64,000 nucleotides of DNA. It comes from Defluviibacillus sp043739385. GTDB taxonomy: Bacteria; Pseudomonadota; Gammaproteobacteria; Burkholderiales; Burkholderiaceae_C. A program made the translations under genes and the position numbers. Shown piece by piece: positions 34,829-44,761 of this stretch (position 1 is the stretch's first letter; each line of letters begins with the position of its first letter). The stretch spans positions 78,037 through 142,036 of the forward strand of contig JAYUED010000027.1 of NCBI GenBank assembly GCA_043739385.1, in the 5' to 3' direction. Under the pieces are notes generated by a model. The model was not told where the DNA came from. It worked only from the letters and a program-made list of their open reading frames with translations, and made no database searches.

Positions 34829-35517
34829 AGGGGTCCTTTCAGCAAGGTCGGGTTAGCGCTTAGCATGCGTTCCACATACCGTGCGATCAAATCAATTTCC
34901 AAATTCACATACGCACCCTGGACCAGCACACGTAAAGCGGTGTTTTGCACTGTATGTGGGATCAAATTGATGCTGATTTCGCAGCCTGTCAAACCTGCTG
35001 GTTGGCTTGCTCCTCCATCAGAGAGCACACCATCGTTAACCTCGTTCACTGTGAGACTTACGCCGTTGACTGTGACTGAACCTTTGTAAGCCAGAAATTT
35101 AGCAAGGCTAGCAGGGGCTAGGATCCGCAGTTCCCAGCTTTCGCCTACCTGCGAAAAGTAGCTGACCTGACCAATGCCATCCACATGGCCTGAAACGATA
35201 TGGCCGCCCAAGCGGTCATGGGCGCAAAGCGCTTTTTCCAGGTTGACAGGTGTAGGGTTTTCGGAGCCTGTCTCAGCCAGACCGGTAGTTTTGTCCAGCG
35301 ATTCAACAGATATATCGATTGTGAACTGCGACTGGCCCAAGTCCAAGCTTGTGACAGTCATGCAGGCACCATTGATCGCAATGCTGTCGCCTAAGCCGAC
35401 ATCGGTAAGGTAGTCTGGCGGTGTTTCTATGGTTAGCCGCTTGCCATGGTGAACTGATTCACCAAGGGGATGTGCGGCGATGATGTGCCCGACGGCAGTG
35501 ATGATTCCTGTAAACAT
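34825..35517 (-). CDS. ribE: Riboflavin synthase alpha subunit
   Basis: A 230-residue riboflavin synthase made of two lumazine-binding repeats: repeat one begins MFTGIITAVGHI with GDSIAINGACMTV, and repeat two begins with GHIVSGHVDGIGQV and has GSVTVNGVSLTVNEV. It dismutates two ribityllumazines to riboflavin. It is slightly longer than typical (about 210) because of an insert near residue 165-170. It is coupled to ribBX by a 4-base overlap and follows ribD by 85 bases. Confidence 0.97.
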   Translation of the reverse strand: MFTGIITAVGHIIAAHPLGESVHHGKRLTIETPPDYLTDVGLGDSIAINGACMTVTSLDLGQSQFTIDISVESLDKTTGLAETGSENPTPVNLEKALCAHDRLGGHIVSGHVDGIGQVSYFSQVGESWELRILAPASLAKFLAYKGSVTVNGVSLTVNEVNDGVLSDGGASQPAGLTGCEISINLIPHTVQNTALRVLVQGAYVNLEIDLIARYVERMLSANPTLLKGPL

Positions 35518-35602
35518 CCCCGTATTTTCGCAGGGATTGGCGGCGGTGGCTGTCGTGATGGCGAAAGACGTGTGAGTCTTCTGCTTTTTCAGCCCTTTCT
35601 GA

Positions 35603-36727
35603 TTAAAACTGATCGCGTCCAGCTACCCGCGCCAACACACGTAAATCGGGGCCACAGGGCTCTGCTGATTTGAATTCCAAAGTCAGCGCATCAGACAGTT
35701 GAGCCAGCGGGCCAAAAGCGGCCATACCGAGGCCTTGCCCCATAATTTTGGGGGCAAGGTAGACCAAAAACTCGTCCACTAAGCCTTCCCAAACCAGAGA
35801 CCCATTGAGCTTTTCCCCAGCTTCAACGTGCAGTTCATTCACCTCGCGGCGGGCCAAATCACGCAACATTGCTGACAGATCAACTTTAGGCTGCGCGCCG
35901 GGCCGACTCACTGGCCCCGGCAGATAGAGTACCGTGGCGCCTTGGGCCTCTAGGGCAGATTTTCTAGCATCATTTGGAACTGCAGCGTATATAAATACTG
36001 CACGTCCAGCTATGAAGAGAGGAGCGTCAAGAGGCGTCTCCAGCATGCTGTCTACGATCACCAAGTGCGGCTGGCGTGGTGTATCCACCAGTCGCACATC
36101 CAGGCGGGGTTGATCTTGCCGCACGGTACCTATACCTGTTAGTACAGCGCAGGCGCGGGCACGCCACGCATGGCCGTCGGTGCGGGAATCCAGGCCGGTT
36201 ATCCACTGACTGCGGCCATCGGGCAGGGCGGTCTTACCGTCCAGAGTCGCCGCTATCTTCATGCGAACCCAAGGCGTTTTACGCACCATACGGCTGAAAA
36301 ATCCAATATTGAGTTCACGGGATTCCGTGGCGCCAGAGCCGATTTCCACGTTCACGCCCGCAGCGCGCAGGCGAGCGAAACCAAGACCTGCAACCAAGGG
36401 GTTTGGATCGGCGATGGCCGCGACCACTTTTCGGATACCTGCAGTGATAAGTGCATCACAACATGGGCCAGTACGGCCTTGGTGGGCACAAGGTTCTAAG
36501 GTTACGTAGGCGGTCGCACCCTCAACAGTGTTACCTTTTTCTGCAGCATCGCGCAGCGCCATCACTTCAGCGTGGGGGCCGCCTGCGCGCTGGGTGTGGC
36601 CTTGCCCTAAGATTTGACCTTGTGCATCGGTGATAACGCAGCCGACGCGGGGGTTGGGCTGTGAGAGACGCACTGCGTTTTGCGCTATAGCGCACGCAAG
36701 GGTCATTGGGGAGGGTAGGATTTCCAT
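35603..36727 (-). CDS. ribD: Bifunctional riboflavin deaminase/reductase
   Basis: A 374-residue two-domain enzyme. The deaminase domain (about 1-145) has the zinc motif HAEVMAL and EPCAHQGRTGPCCDAL. The reductase domain (about 150-374) begins WVRMKIAATLDGKTALPDG and has a conserved VYLAPKIMG. It catalyses the second and third steps of riboflavin synthesis from GTP. ATG at 36727 is preferred to the TTG three bases upstream. It lies only 15 bases after fimT, so it may be read through from the pilin operon. Confidence 0.96.
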   Translation of the reverse strand: MEILPSPMTLACAIAQNAVRLSQPNPRVGCVITDAQGQILGQGHTQRAGGPHAEVMALRDAAEKGNTVEGATAYVTLEPCAHQGRTGPCCDALITAGIRKVVAAIADPNPLVAGLGFARLRAAGVNVEIGSGATESRELNIGFFSRMVRKTPWVRMKIAATLDGKTALPDGRSQWITGLDSRTDGHAWRARACAVLTGIGTVRQDQPRLDVRLVDTPRQPHLVIVDSMLETPLDAPLFIAGRAVFIYAAVPNDARKSALEAQGATVLYLPGPVSRPGAQPKVDLSAMLRDLARREVNELHVEAGEKLNGSLVWEGLVDEFLVYLAPKIMGQGLGMAAFGPLAQLSDALTLEFKSAEPCGPDLRVLARVAGRDQF

Positions 36728-36742
36728 CAAGGTGCTAACGGC

Positions 36743-37345
36743 CTATTCTGACCCCGCTGCCGAACAAGTACTGTCGGTAGCGCTAGCGGGTGTACAGGTG
36801 CGTGCCCGTCCCGTCAGACTTATCATGATGCGCCGAGTTTGTGCGAATACGTCGCTACCTGTTGTATCAGTGCGCACCAAATTCAATGTCAATGCCCCAA
36901 ATCCACCTGCCTTGATTTTTGGGTAGCCCGAGGCATCAAACATGATGTAAGGGGGCGTAGCTTGCGCAGTATTGGTGCCTGTCACATTGAAATAATTGGG
37001 TAGCGCATTTTGCGTCGATACGGTGGTGTCGGTAGAACCGTCATAAGCTTGCGTTCTGTTTTTATCCACAAAAACTACCCAACCGGTATTCCAATCCGTG
37101 CCATTGTTGGTCGGGACCACCATGGCATTCATGCCGCGCTTCATCGCTTCGCCGCGTGCGGCATTGATGGCCGATAGAAGGTTATTCGTGGCAGAGGTTA
37201 GTTCTGCATTGCGCTTGAAAGTGACCATGCTGGGGACTGCGACCATCAACAAAATAGCGGCAATTGCTACCGTAACCATCAGCTCGATTAGCGTAAAACC
37301 TTTGCTGATGGCACTGGTAACGTTGGTGTTCAAAGCTTGTCTCAT
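36743..37345 (-). CDS. fimT: Type IV minor pilin, GspH/FimT family
   Basis: A 200-residue prepilin-like protein with a short leader, the processing site SKG/FTLIELMV and a hydrophobic N-terminal helix (about 15-40), then a GspH-type globular part (NNLLSAINAARGEAMKRG is the family signature). The start at 37345 is chosen because this ATG overlaps the stop of pilE (ATGA). Minor pilins of this type prime assembly of type IV pili. The rest of the gene looks intact. Confidence 0.9.
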   Translation of the reverse strand: MRQALNTNVTSAISKGFTLIELMVTVAIAAILLMVAVPSMVTFKRNAELTSATNNLLSAINAARGEAMKRGMNAMVVPTNNGTDWNTGWVVFVDKNRTQAYDGSTDTTVSTQNALPNYFNVTGTNTAQATPPYIMFDASGYPKIKAGGFGALTLNLVRTDTTGSDVFAQTRRIMISLTGRARTCTPASATDSTCSAAGSE

Positions 37346-37869
37346 GGCCAGCACAACGCAGGGTTAGTGGTACTGGCTGTACCTGTGCAATCTTTGGTGC
37401 CAGTGCTGGTGATCCTTAATATGTTGGCTGCAGGATCAGCACGCACAGGAGCCGCATTCACGCGCACGCATTCCGCTATCGACAGCGTCACCCCTGCTGT
37501 CGCTGTTGGACAGGTATCTGCCCAAAGTGTGTAGGCGGCGGCGGCCGGGCTTCCATCACCAGAATAGGTTTTAAAAGGAACAGATGTAGCCGTAGCACCG
37601 CCACAGGCCGTTGATGGCGAAGGCGCTGCAGCCGTTGCTGCTGCTGTCCCATCAGTCGCCGTAGAGAATCCCAAGTAACAGTTACGCTGTGTCATGTAGC
37701 GCTCTTGTTGCTGCAGCAACTCTGCCAAGGCCGTTCGCGCTTGCGCGCGCCGACCCTTCAGTACTGAATCCTGGTAGGAGGGGTAGGCAATTGCACCCAG
37801 TATGCCCACTACGGCTACAACCACCATGAGTTCAATCAGCGTAAAGCCTTGTGAGATGCGTTGTTTCAT
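37342..37869 (-). CDS. pilE: Type IV pilin PilE-like protein
   Basis: A 175-residue prepilin with leader MKQRISQG, cleavage before FTLIELMVVVAVVGIL, and a pilin helix continuing to about residue 55 (LKGRRAQARTALAELLQQQERYM). The globular part is rich in Ala, Thr and Ser with Cys near 63, 89, 124 and 133 and a final pair (KDCT, LCWP) that could form the C-terminal disulfide loop. It lies inside the minor pilin operon, so it is more likely the PilE minor pilin than the major pilin. The ATG overlaps the pilY1 stop (TAATG), with GAAGG just upstream. Confidence 0.9.
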   Translation of the reverse strand: MKQRISQGFTLIELMVVVAVVGILGAIAYPSYQDSVLKGRRAQARTALAELLQQQERYMTQRNCYLGFSTATDGTAAATAAAPSPSTACGGATATSVPFKTYSGDGSPAAAAYTLWADTCPTATAGVTLSIAECVRVNAAPVRADPAANILRITSTGTKDCTGTASTTNPALCWP

Positions 37870-40800
37870 TAGGGAGCCTTCTTTAAGTCTTGATAGTTGT
37901 TAATTTGCCGCCAGCTCAGGCGACCTGTGACGAGTGCTGTTGGTGGTGGGGTTGTTGCGTTTAATCCGCTAGAACCGCTGGTGATGAGAGTAGTGGGTAT
38001 ATATTTAATACGACGTCCTGTGCTGTCACTGGGCACCGGGGGCGTTACGGCAGAGGTACCACTGCCTAAAAATACACTGCCAATCAAACCTACGGCAGAC
38101 AATGTTCTTGCGCCATTACCGGTATCAATATTAACGTTATACACGTAGCCAGTGCCACCCCCAGCTGAGCAATTGGCCGCTGAATTCGTTGCTGTAGGGA
38201 TTAAGCTTGGAAAATATAAATTACTTCCTCCGTCTGAAACAATTGCGCTGATATCACGTTCACCATTACTGTAAAAATCAAGATACCAACCGGAGCGCTG
38301 CGTGAGATCGCCATTGCTGCTCGCGCGTCCCCATACAAACGAAGGTACCGAAATTGTTGTTGCAGTTGATGTGGCAGCCATCAGTCTTCCTCTTCCAGAA
38401 ATAATACTTTTTCCAGCTGGACTGTTGTCTGATTTTGTAGACGCATTATCGTAAATTACATAAAAAGAATTTGGAGGCGGTGATGTTGTATCCGATGCTT
38501 CCAAGTATTTCCCTGTACCAAAAGCGATGTAATTGGTATCAAGTCCACCCGATGTGGGGGCGGCAATAACAATAGGAGATACAGTAATTGGTTGCACTGC
38601 GCCAGCAGCTGTTTGGGCAATATACAGTGGATAAGGCATTGGACTTGAACTGGTTCCTTTGTTGTATGCCGATAATTTATTGATTGTCCACTCGGTAGAG
38701 CCATGCAGGCTGAAATCAAGTTTCCAAAGATTACCATGTAAATCGCCTAAGTAGGCTTGCTTCATTTCGTGAGGAGAGCCCACGACTACGCCAAAATTAA
38801 TTAAACCCGTAGCATTGTTAGCGGTTAAGGTGCTGTCCATGGGCAGTGATATTTTGTAGTAATTTGGATTACCGCCTGTTGATACCCATGACGCACCTGG
38901 AGCTTTATCGAGCGCGAGTAAAAATAAAGCTGGATTTCCAGTAGTACTATATACACCAGCGCTATCTGGCACGTAATTGTTGACCCCACTGGCGACTACG
39001 GCAAACCAACGGTAAGTTGCTGGAATAGTAGCTGGTGCGCTGGTTTTAATTTTCCAGATGCCAGGTGTACCCACCACAAAACCCATGTCGGCATCATCAT
39101 TTCTTGTAAATTCCCACATGGCATTGGAAGCTGAAAATCCACTGGGATTGGTCACATCCAGTGCAAATACGCCAGAACCACCGCCACCAGTTCCAGATAC
39201 CAAGACTGTTTTCCAGTCGGACGCCGAGCCCGATGAGCCTACTTGGGCTTCTCCCACAGCTGGGGTTGAATCGACATAACTCTGGTGTTGGTTGAGGTAG
39301 GAGGGATCAGTCAATGCAGCCAATTTTGGGCCCATCCAGCTGGGTATATAGCCAAACAGCTCGTCGCCTGTGGTGGCGTTGAATGCGTGCAACATACCAT
39401 CGTTGGCACCCGCAAATACGGCGGGCGTACGTCCTTTGTTGGCAGTGTAAAAGCTGGCGTAGTTGCTGCTATTTGCCAAAACAGTCGTAGGGTCACCAGA
39501 GTAAACAACACCTGAATTGATAATGTCACCTAGTAATTTTGTCCGAGGGCGGAAGGGTTTTGCAGCGACTGGATTGGCTTGCGTGCTGCCTTCTTTGGAT
39601 TGGTCGCCGCGAAGGTAATTGAGGCGATCTTGCCCTAGCGTATCCGCCGTTGACTGGGGGGTAAGCTGACCCAAGTTTGTCTGCAAACTCGATTCAATCG
39701 CGCTCCACGTGAATGCAGTGGCAACAGGGTTGGCTGTAGCTCCTACCTTACCGACTACAACATTACGCGATGTGGCGAGTGTGGTGCGTAACGATAACTT
39801 ATTCACCGCCGACCACAATGAGGTTGGGCTGAGTGCGACAGGGTTCGATGTGATGGATGTAGCTACTACATCGCCACTCCAATCTGTAGAGTCCAATGAG
39901 CCTTGGTAGATTGCATTGTTGGCCGATGCAAAATTTTTGTTTGCCACTGCACTTTTAGCGATATTTTTTGAAGCTGTCGCAGATTTTGCAAAAATGCTGT
40001 TGAATGCATTTAAAACACCACGCGCATTACTTTGTAAGTAATAGCTGCTTGCTTCCCCAAGTCTTACAGGATCTTGCCATACATTGTTGTTATTGGTCCC
40101 ATCGCTTTGTTGGAATGGATTTCCTTTTATATTCGAAGGATTACCGCTAATATTTGATGGATCAGATTCAAAACCACCATACTTTGCTGCTGTAAAGAAT
40201 TGATTGCTGAATTGCCTATAGCTAGTATTATTTGAACTGGCAAGTTCATTTACGTCAAATAAAAAAGATTTAATCCTAAGTCCTGGTCTCTTCTGGGTAG
40301 GGCCGGATCCTGCCGTCCAATCATTGCCACGAATATCATGGGTATGCGCCCAGTAAGCAGTTCCGTAAATTTGACGTCTTTTTGTGTCGTCAACGAAAGA
40401 ATTATTGGCTGGATTTGGATTTCCAGTAACTTGGGTTGTACCACTTCCATCAATATAGTTTGTGGCTGAATTTTTTTCAAAATTTTGAACGATTCTGGTC
40501 CAGCTTAATAAGTCTGGAATATTATTACTTGTATCGGGTGTAGGTAGTCGTGTACTGTCATGGGTATTGACATCACCAACTACAATAATATTAGAACGAA
40601 GGCATGCGTAGTTGCTTGAAGTGGGTGTACGGCCAGAGCTAAAGGGATCCGACCATGTGGTTGCGACTGGGAAGCCGTCATACATATCGGATGTTATATT
40701 ACTGACTGCGAGCGTGCTAGGCTGTAAGCCTTGTAGGTAACGTATGACTTCATAATATAATTCACTGACGGGATCATATTGTTTATATCGCCCTAATACT

Positions 40801-42320
40801 GGACCTGTTCGTCCAAATTTATTCAGATAATTAATAACACCACTAGTTTTTGGTGTTTGAGTTGTATCATTGTCAGGATTCGCTAAAAATACACCTGTAC
40901 TGGTGTCCCATTCTGCATTTGGATTTCCTGTTGCAGGGGTATTTTCAACACCATTAATATCAAAGGTTTTTAATCCTACATATTTCATGGGTGCGCGTAA
41001 AACACCGCCATAGCGTCCATTATTCCAACTTGCTGTTTGATCCATTAAATAACCAAAGGCTGTTAATCGCAATTGATCGCTGTATTTTTGAATCGTACCT
41101 GTTGGTTTGTAATTGCCATTCGGGTACCGGGTACACAGGCCGTAATCACGGACATCTTGCAGCGTATTGGCCGCTGAGTCGCACACTTTGACGCGTGCAA
41201 AGAAATAACCATCGCTGTTCAGCTGCCCTGCAGCGGGTGCTGACTGGGGTGCCCAGCTGCCTGTGTAGGGAACGGTATAGCATTGTTTTCCTACACCTGG
41301 TGCCGGGTCAAGGATGCCGCCATAGGCGCCACCACCACCGGTCCAGACGCAATCAATACCATTTGAAGCTGGCAACACGGTCCATCTGTTACCAACACCA
41401 AACCACACTTCTTTGACACCCGAAAATGTATAGAGACCTCCCTCGTAACCCAGTAAGGCAGCATTTGTGGGCAATGAGTTACTTGTAATAACTTGTGGCC
41501 CTTTTTGAATCTGTGGGGGTGCACCACCTAATGTGTAAGTGCTAGTGCTGCCACAGCTACCTCCACGGTTGGTACCGAAGTAAATTTGATTCAAGGTGTT
41601 GGCAACCCATACATCGCTGCCAGCAGCTTGTGTGACCATTTGCTGTGGAATTGCGCCCCAGTAAGTGCCTAAGCCTCCCCCGTCTTTGAGCAGCTGTTTT
41701 GCCGGAAAGCTACCGGTGTTCCACATGCAAACTGGGTTGCCATTGGGTATCATGGCCCGTTGAAGTAATGTCAATGTAGGGGTGTCGATAGAGCGGTCGC
41801 CACCTGAAAGTGCAAGCCGCAGCATATCAATGGCTGAATTAGAGGCCCAATTTAGAAAGTTACCGCTGAATGCGTCGCTGCATTTCCTGCTGGTCGCTGC
41901 ACCACTGCGGTCAAAGCGTTTGTAGTCCGCTGTCGTCAACCCTGTCGCTGGTGTTTCTGTGGGCGTGTTGTTGTAGCTGTAGCAACTTTCGGCATCGTAA
42001 TAGCCTAAGTATTCATTGCTATTCGCATAGGTAGCGTCGGTGCCCGCTCCTGGTTGATCGAGATACTGTGCACCAACAGTAGGATACTCAACAGAAAGGG
42101 CCAGAGAGAGCGTGGGTTTATCACCCGCCGAACTGGCGTAAAGCGGCGTGGTTGGTAGCGCAACCGGTGGAATAGCTGGTGCAGCGGTTTGGCTCCGTAC
42201 GATGAAAGTCAAAGCTGTAGCCAGAATAAGCACTGACAGGGATACCCAAAGTGGCCGATTGACTGCAAATGTTGCTTTCAATGCACTCATGCGCGAATGT
42301 TGCAAGGGTGGAGTTTGCAT
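37869..42320 (-). CDS. pilY1: PilY1/PilC-type pilus tip adhesin
   Basis: A 1483-residue secreted protein with an N-terminal hydrophobic signal (about 24-43). The N-terminal two thirds are variable and rich in Asn, Ser, Thr and Tyr; the C-terminal third is the PilY1 seven-bladed propeller (about 950-1400) with VFAGANDGMLHAFNATTGDELFGYIPSWMG and FGTGKYLEASD. PilY1 sits at the tip of type IV pili and controls retraction, surface sensing and attachment. The middle of the gene (about 37.9-41.2 kb) is clearly more AT-rich than its neighbours. It lies between pilX and pilE in the usual order. Confidence 0.93.
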   Translation of the reverse strand: MQTPPLQHSRMSALKATFAVNRPLWVSLSVLILATALTFIVRSQTAAPAIPPVALPTTPLYASSAGDKPTLSLALSVEYPTVGAQYLDQPGAGTDATYANSNEYLGYYDAESCYSYNNTPTETPATGLTTADYKRFDRSGAATSRKCSDAFSGNFLNWASNSAIDMLRLALSGGDRSIDTPTLTLLQRAMIPNGNPVCMWNTGSFPAKQLLKDGGGLGTYWGAIPQQMVTQAAGSDVWVANTLNQIYFGTNRGGSCGSTSTYTLGGAPPQIQKGPQVITSNSLPTNAALLGYEGGLYTFSGVKEVWFGVGNRWTVLPASNGIDCVWTGGGGAYGGILDPAPGVGKQCYTVPYTGSWAPQSAPAAGQLNSDGYFFARVKVCDSAANTLQDVRDYGLCTRYPNGNYKPTGTIQKYSDQLRLTAFGYLMDQTASWNNGRYGGVLRAPMKYVGLKTFDINGVENTPATGNPNAEWDTSTGVFLANPDNDTTQTPKTSGVINYLNKFGRTGPVLGRYKQYDPVSELYYEVIRYLQGLQPSTLAVSNITSDMYDGFPVATTWSDPFSSGRTPTSSNYACLRSNIIVVGDVNTHDSTRLPTPDTSNNIPDLLSWTRIVQNFEKNSATNYIDGSGTTQVTGNPNPANNSFVDDTKRRQIYGTAYWAHTHDIRGNDWTAGSGPTQKRPGLRIKSFLFDVNELASSNNTSYRQFSNQFFTAAKYGGFESDPSNISGNPSNIKGNPFQQSDGTNNNNVWQDPVRLGEASSYYLQSNARGVLNAFNSIFAKSATASKNIAKSAVANKNFASANNAIYQGSLDSTDWSGDVVATSITSNPVALSPTSLWSAVNKLSLRTTLATSRNVVVGKVGATANPVATAFTWSAIESSLQTNLGQLTPQSTADTLGQDRLNYLRGDQSKEGSTQANPVAAKPFRPRTKLLGDIINSGVVYSGDPTTVLANSSNYASFYTANKGRTPAVFAGANDGMLHAFNATTGDELFGYIPSWMGPKLAALTDPSYLNQHQSYVDSTPAVGEAQVGSSGSASDWKTVLVSGTGGGGSGVFALDVTNPSGFSASNAMWEFTRNDDADMGFVVGTPGIWKIKTSAPATIPATYRWFAVVASGVNNYVPDSAGVYSTTGNPALFLLALDKAPGASWVSTGGNPNYYKISLPMDSTLTANNATGLINFGVVVGSPHEMKQAYLGDLHGNLWKLDFSLHGSTEWTINKLSAYNKGTSSSPMPYPLYIAQTAAGAVQPITVSPIVIAAPTSGGLDTNYIAFGTGKYLEASDTTSPPPNSFYVIYDNASTKSDNSPAGKSIISGRGRLMAATSTATTISVPSFVWGRASSNGDLTQRSGWYLDFYSNGERDISAIVSDGGSNLYFPSLIPTATNSAANCSAGGGTGYVYNVNIDTGNGARTLSAVGLIGSVFLGSGTSAVTPPVPSDSTGRRIKYIPTTLITSGSSGLNATTPPPTALVTGRLSWRQINNYQDLKKAP

Positions 42321-42335
42321 AGTGGGATGGATACC

Positions 42336-42959
42336 TTAGTCTCTGTAAATCATTTGTAAAACAGCTTGAATTTCTGTCTTTGGGCCGAAACCCATGGCTG
42401 TCACGCGATACACAAAAGCGGGCTCAGGGTCGCTCCGGTTCCGGTAGCCTGGGTCGGGAATGGGCTCAACGATGTAGCGCGGTGCTTGCGCGGGTTGCAC
42501 GCCTAATCCACCTGCCGTGAAGCTGCGGTTTGTAGCGCTGCCGTAGGCCGCTGTTGGGGCTGAGCTACCGGTCGCAGCGAAATCCACCGTCAGCCACGCA
42601 GGTTTTCCGGTAGAGACGAGGCTGCAAAGACCAGCATTTACACCTGTGCCGCAGCCGTCTGCAAACGCCTGCAAATTGGCGGTCGGTGTGAATGTTGCTC
42701 GTCGGTTGGACACAACCACGGGACCATAGATATCGTACTCGGCATCAACCAAGGCGGCTTCTGCAGATTGCCAAGCGACTTGTTGATCGCGGTCATTTCG
42801 AGCACCCCGCTCGCTCATGGTTGAGATCTGCATGCCTGCTACACCCAGCAGTGAGACGATGATGAGAATCATCATCACAATAATCAAAGAAACTCCTTGC
42901 TGTGGATGTATTTGATGTTTTTGATGCTTCTTCACGCGTGAAAACCCATAAGTTGTCAT
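42336..42959 (-). CDS. pilX: Type IV minor pilin PilX
   Basis: A 207-residue prepilin-like protein. The leader is 22 residues, with the processing site QQG/VSLIIVMMILIIVSLLGVAG, in which the usual Phe+1 is Val and Glu+5 is replaced by Ile, a feature of PilX. The mature part begins with ISTMSERGARNDRDQQVAWQSAEAALVDAE, the PilX signature, and ends EIQAVLQMIYRD. It joins PilV and PilW in the tip complex with PilY1. It lies 15 bases before pilY1. Confidence 0.92.
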   Translation of the reverse strand: MTTYGFSRVKKHQKHQIHPQQGVSLIIVMMILIIVSLLGVAGMQISTMSERGARNDRDQQVAWQSAEAALVDAEYDIYGPVVVSNRRATFTPTANLQAFADGCGTGVNAGLCSLVSTGKPAWLTVDFAATGSSAPTAAYGSATNRSFTAGGLGVQPAQAPRYIVEPIPDPGYRNRSDPEPAFVYRVTAMGFGPKTEIQAVLQMIYRD

Positions 42960-42962
42960 CTC

Positions 42963-44006
42963 TTAAAGCCCTTGGTAGTTGCGCAGGTGAACGGTGAACG
43001 TCACTGCCTGCCGCATACGGCCATCCGCAGCCTGATTGACGGCCGTGCCGACATCATTGGCGGAGGACAACGCTGAACCCGCCGTACCGTTTGAGGCGTT
43101 TGCAGCCATTCCGAAGGGGTATATCCACTGGTTGGCGGTATCTTGAGCTGAGCCTACAGAGCCGCGCACCACCATGCCGATGCGCAGGCTTCGTACGCGC
43201 CGCCAGTTTGCGTTGGTATCGATTAGGTTTTGGGCTGCACTGCCACTAGTGACTGTCATTTGGTCGGCACGCAAAAATTGAGCGGCTATGCCGTCGGGAG
43301 TGCCTGTTGGGGCCGTATTTGCGTTGACATGGTCAACACCGTATAAAACCTGAAAATTCTCTACGCCCGTGATGAGCGGTTGCGCGCTGTAAACGCCTGT
43401 TTTGGGATTCACCCAAGTGCACATTAGCGAGGGCTCACCACTTATGCCCACGACTACATGAAAAATGCTAACCATTCGATCATCACGGTTGATGGGAATC
43501 CCGCCGGATGGAGGTGGGTTGCCTGCACAGTCAATCATGGTGCCGTCGGACAGGCCAGAGCCTGGAAAAGTCTCACCCGTTTGATAGCGTAAAACTAAGA
43601 CATCGCTGCCATATCCTAGGACGCTTGCTGTTCGGGCCGTTGAGGTGTTCAGAGGATCTGTGGTGTCTGCGAGGGCGTTATTGAAGCCAAAGATATTGGG
43701 GTACGGGTTGCTGGGTTCGCTGATATTGTTAGTTGAGCGCGTAGTAGCTGCATAGCGCACATCTTCATAGCCTGTCTGCACCCCAATGCGCTGCATTAAG
43801 TCTCTTGAAAACCGTACGTTATCGCGCAATTGTGATGCGGCATCCACAGTCGTGAAGCCTTTGCGACTCACAATCAAGGCAGACACAGCGGCCGCTGCGA
43901 TGACCAGACTGATGACCATGGCCACCATTAGTTCGACTAAAGTGAACCCGCGCTGTCTAACAACCCTACGCGATGAGGTTGTTCCTGAGGGGCTGTGTGT
44001 GTGCAT
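42963..44006 (-). CDS. pilW: Type IV minor pilin PilW
   Basis: A 347-residue prepilin with leader to RQRG, cleavage before FTLVELMVAMVISLVIAAAAVSALI, and a large globular domain that includes the PilW features QLRDNVRFSRDLMQRIG and GIPINRDDRMVSIFHV. Its ATG overlaps the pilV stop by one base (TGATG in the transcript), so translation is coupled. It is needed for assembly of the PilY1 tip complex in other bacteria. Confidence 0.92.
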   Translation of the reverse strand: MHTHSPSGTTSSRRVVRQRGFTLVELMVAMVISLVIAAAAVSALIVSRKGFTTVDAASQLRDNVRFSRDLMQRIGVQTGYEDVRYAATTRSTNNISEPSNPYPNIFGFNNALADTTDPLNTSTARTASVLGYGSDVLVLRYQTGETFPGSGLSDGTMIDCAGNPPPSGGIPINRDDRMVSIFHVVVGISGEPSLMCTWVNPKTGVYSAQPLITGVENFQVLYGVDHVNANTAPTGTPDGIAAQFLRADQMTVTSGSAAQNLIDTNANWRRVRSLRIGMVVRGSVGSAQDTANQWIYPFGMAANASNGTAGSALSSANDVGTAVNQAADGRMRQAVTFTVHLRNYQGL

Positions 44007-44641
44007 CAGGTATTTCCAGGCGTTACAGGAAAAACAATCGAGGGTGTAGTGGCTCTTTCCAATGCGTTTTCATTTTTGAGAGATCTGTTTGTAGAGCCTC
44101 TTGTCCATCCGATTTTTATGACAGCCGTTTCGCCCGTGCTGCTGGAAGTACATGCCCACTGAGGCAAGCCATTGGAATCGAACGGACTGGAGTCACTGCA
44201 TACGGTGACACGTGCTCCTGGCAACTCGTTGTCCACCCGCATGAGCCATTCGGTCATTTGGGCGTTTCCGGTATTTGCGGGTGTGCTACAAGCAGTTGTG
44301 TTGGCGACATTCAGGCAATAGGATGCTGTCGCAGGTGCTAATGGGCTGGTGAAGTTGCCGAAATAAGGGTTGCTGCTTGCAAGTAATCCAACGTCTTTGT
44401 TGCCGCGCATCATTTCGGCCAACTCGCGGGCCAACGCCGCACCAGAAGACTGTAGCCGAGCCTCTCGGTTAGCTTGAAGTGCCGCAGCTTGCAAGCCCAC
44501 CATGCCAAGCAGGCCAAATGACAAAATAATCACTGAGATAAGAACTTCAACCAGTGAGAAGCCCTGTTCGTGCTTCAGATACTCACGAATTTGGTGAAAT
44601 TGGGTCTGATGCCGTCGTGGTTGTAAGGCTATAAAGTTCAT
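44006..44641 (-). CDS. pilV: Type IV minor pilin PilV
   Basis: A 211-residue prepilin with an unusually long leader (27 residues) ahead of the processing site EQG/FSLVEVLISVIILSFGLLGMVGLQ. The next stretch AAALQANREARLQSSGAALARELAEMMRGN is typical of PilV. It is the first gene of the minor pilin operon; the promoter should lie in the 120-base gap between it and nrdR. An internal start at about residue 22 would give a leader of normal length but has no ATG. Confidence 0.9.
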   Translation of the reverse strand: MNFIALQPRRHQTQFHQIREYLKHEQGFSLVEVLISVIILSFGLLGMVGLQAAALQANREARLQSSGAALARELAEMMRGNKDVGLLASSNPYFGNFTSPLAPATASYCLNVANTTACSTPANTGNAQMTEWLMRVDNELPGARVTVCSDSSPFDSNGLPQWACTSSSTGETAVIKIGWTRGSTNRSLKNENALERATTPSIVFPVTPGNT

Positions 44642-44761
44642 AGCCCCAATAGTAAGTGTTTGTAATAATTTTAGATACGGTGTCGTGTACCACCTGTCGT
44701 TCCGCTGCGACCGTTGGGCGGTCAGCTCCTTGATTGTGTGAATTAGTAGCTTAGCCGCTAC

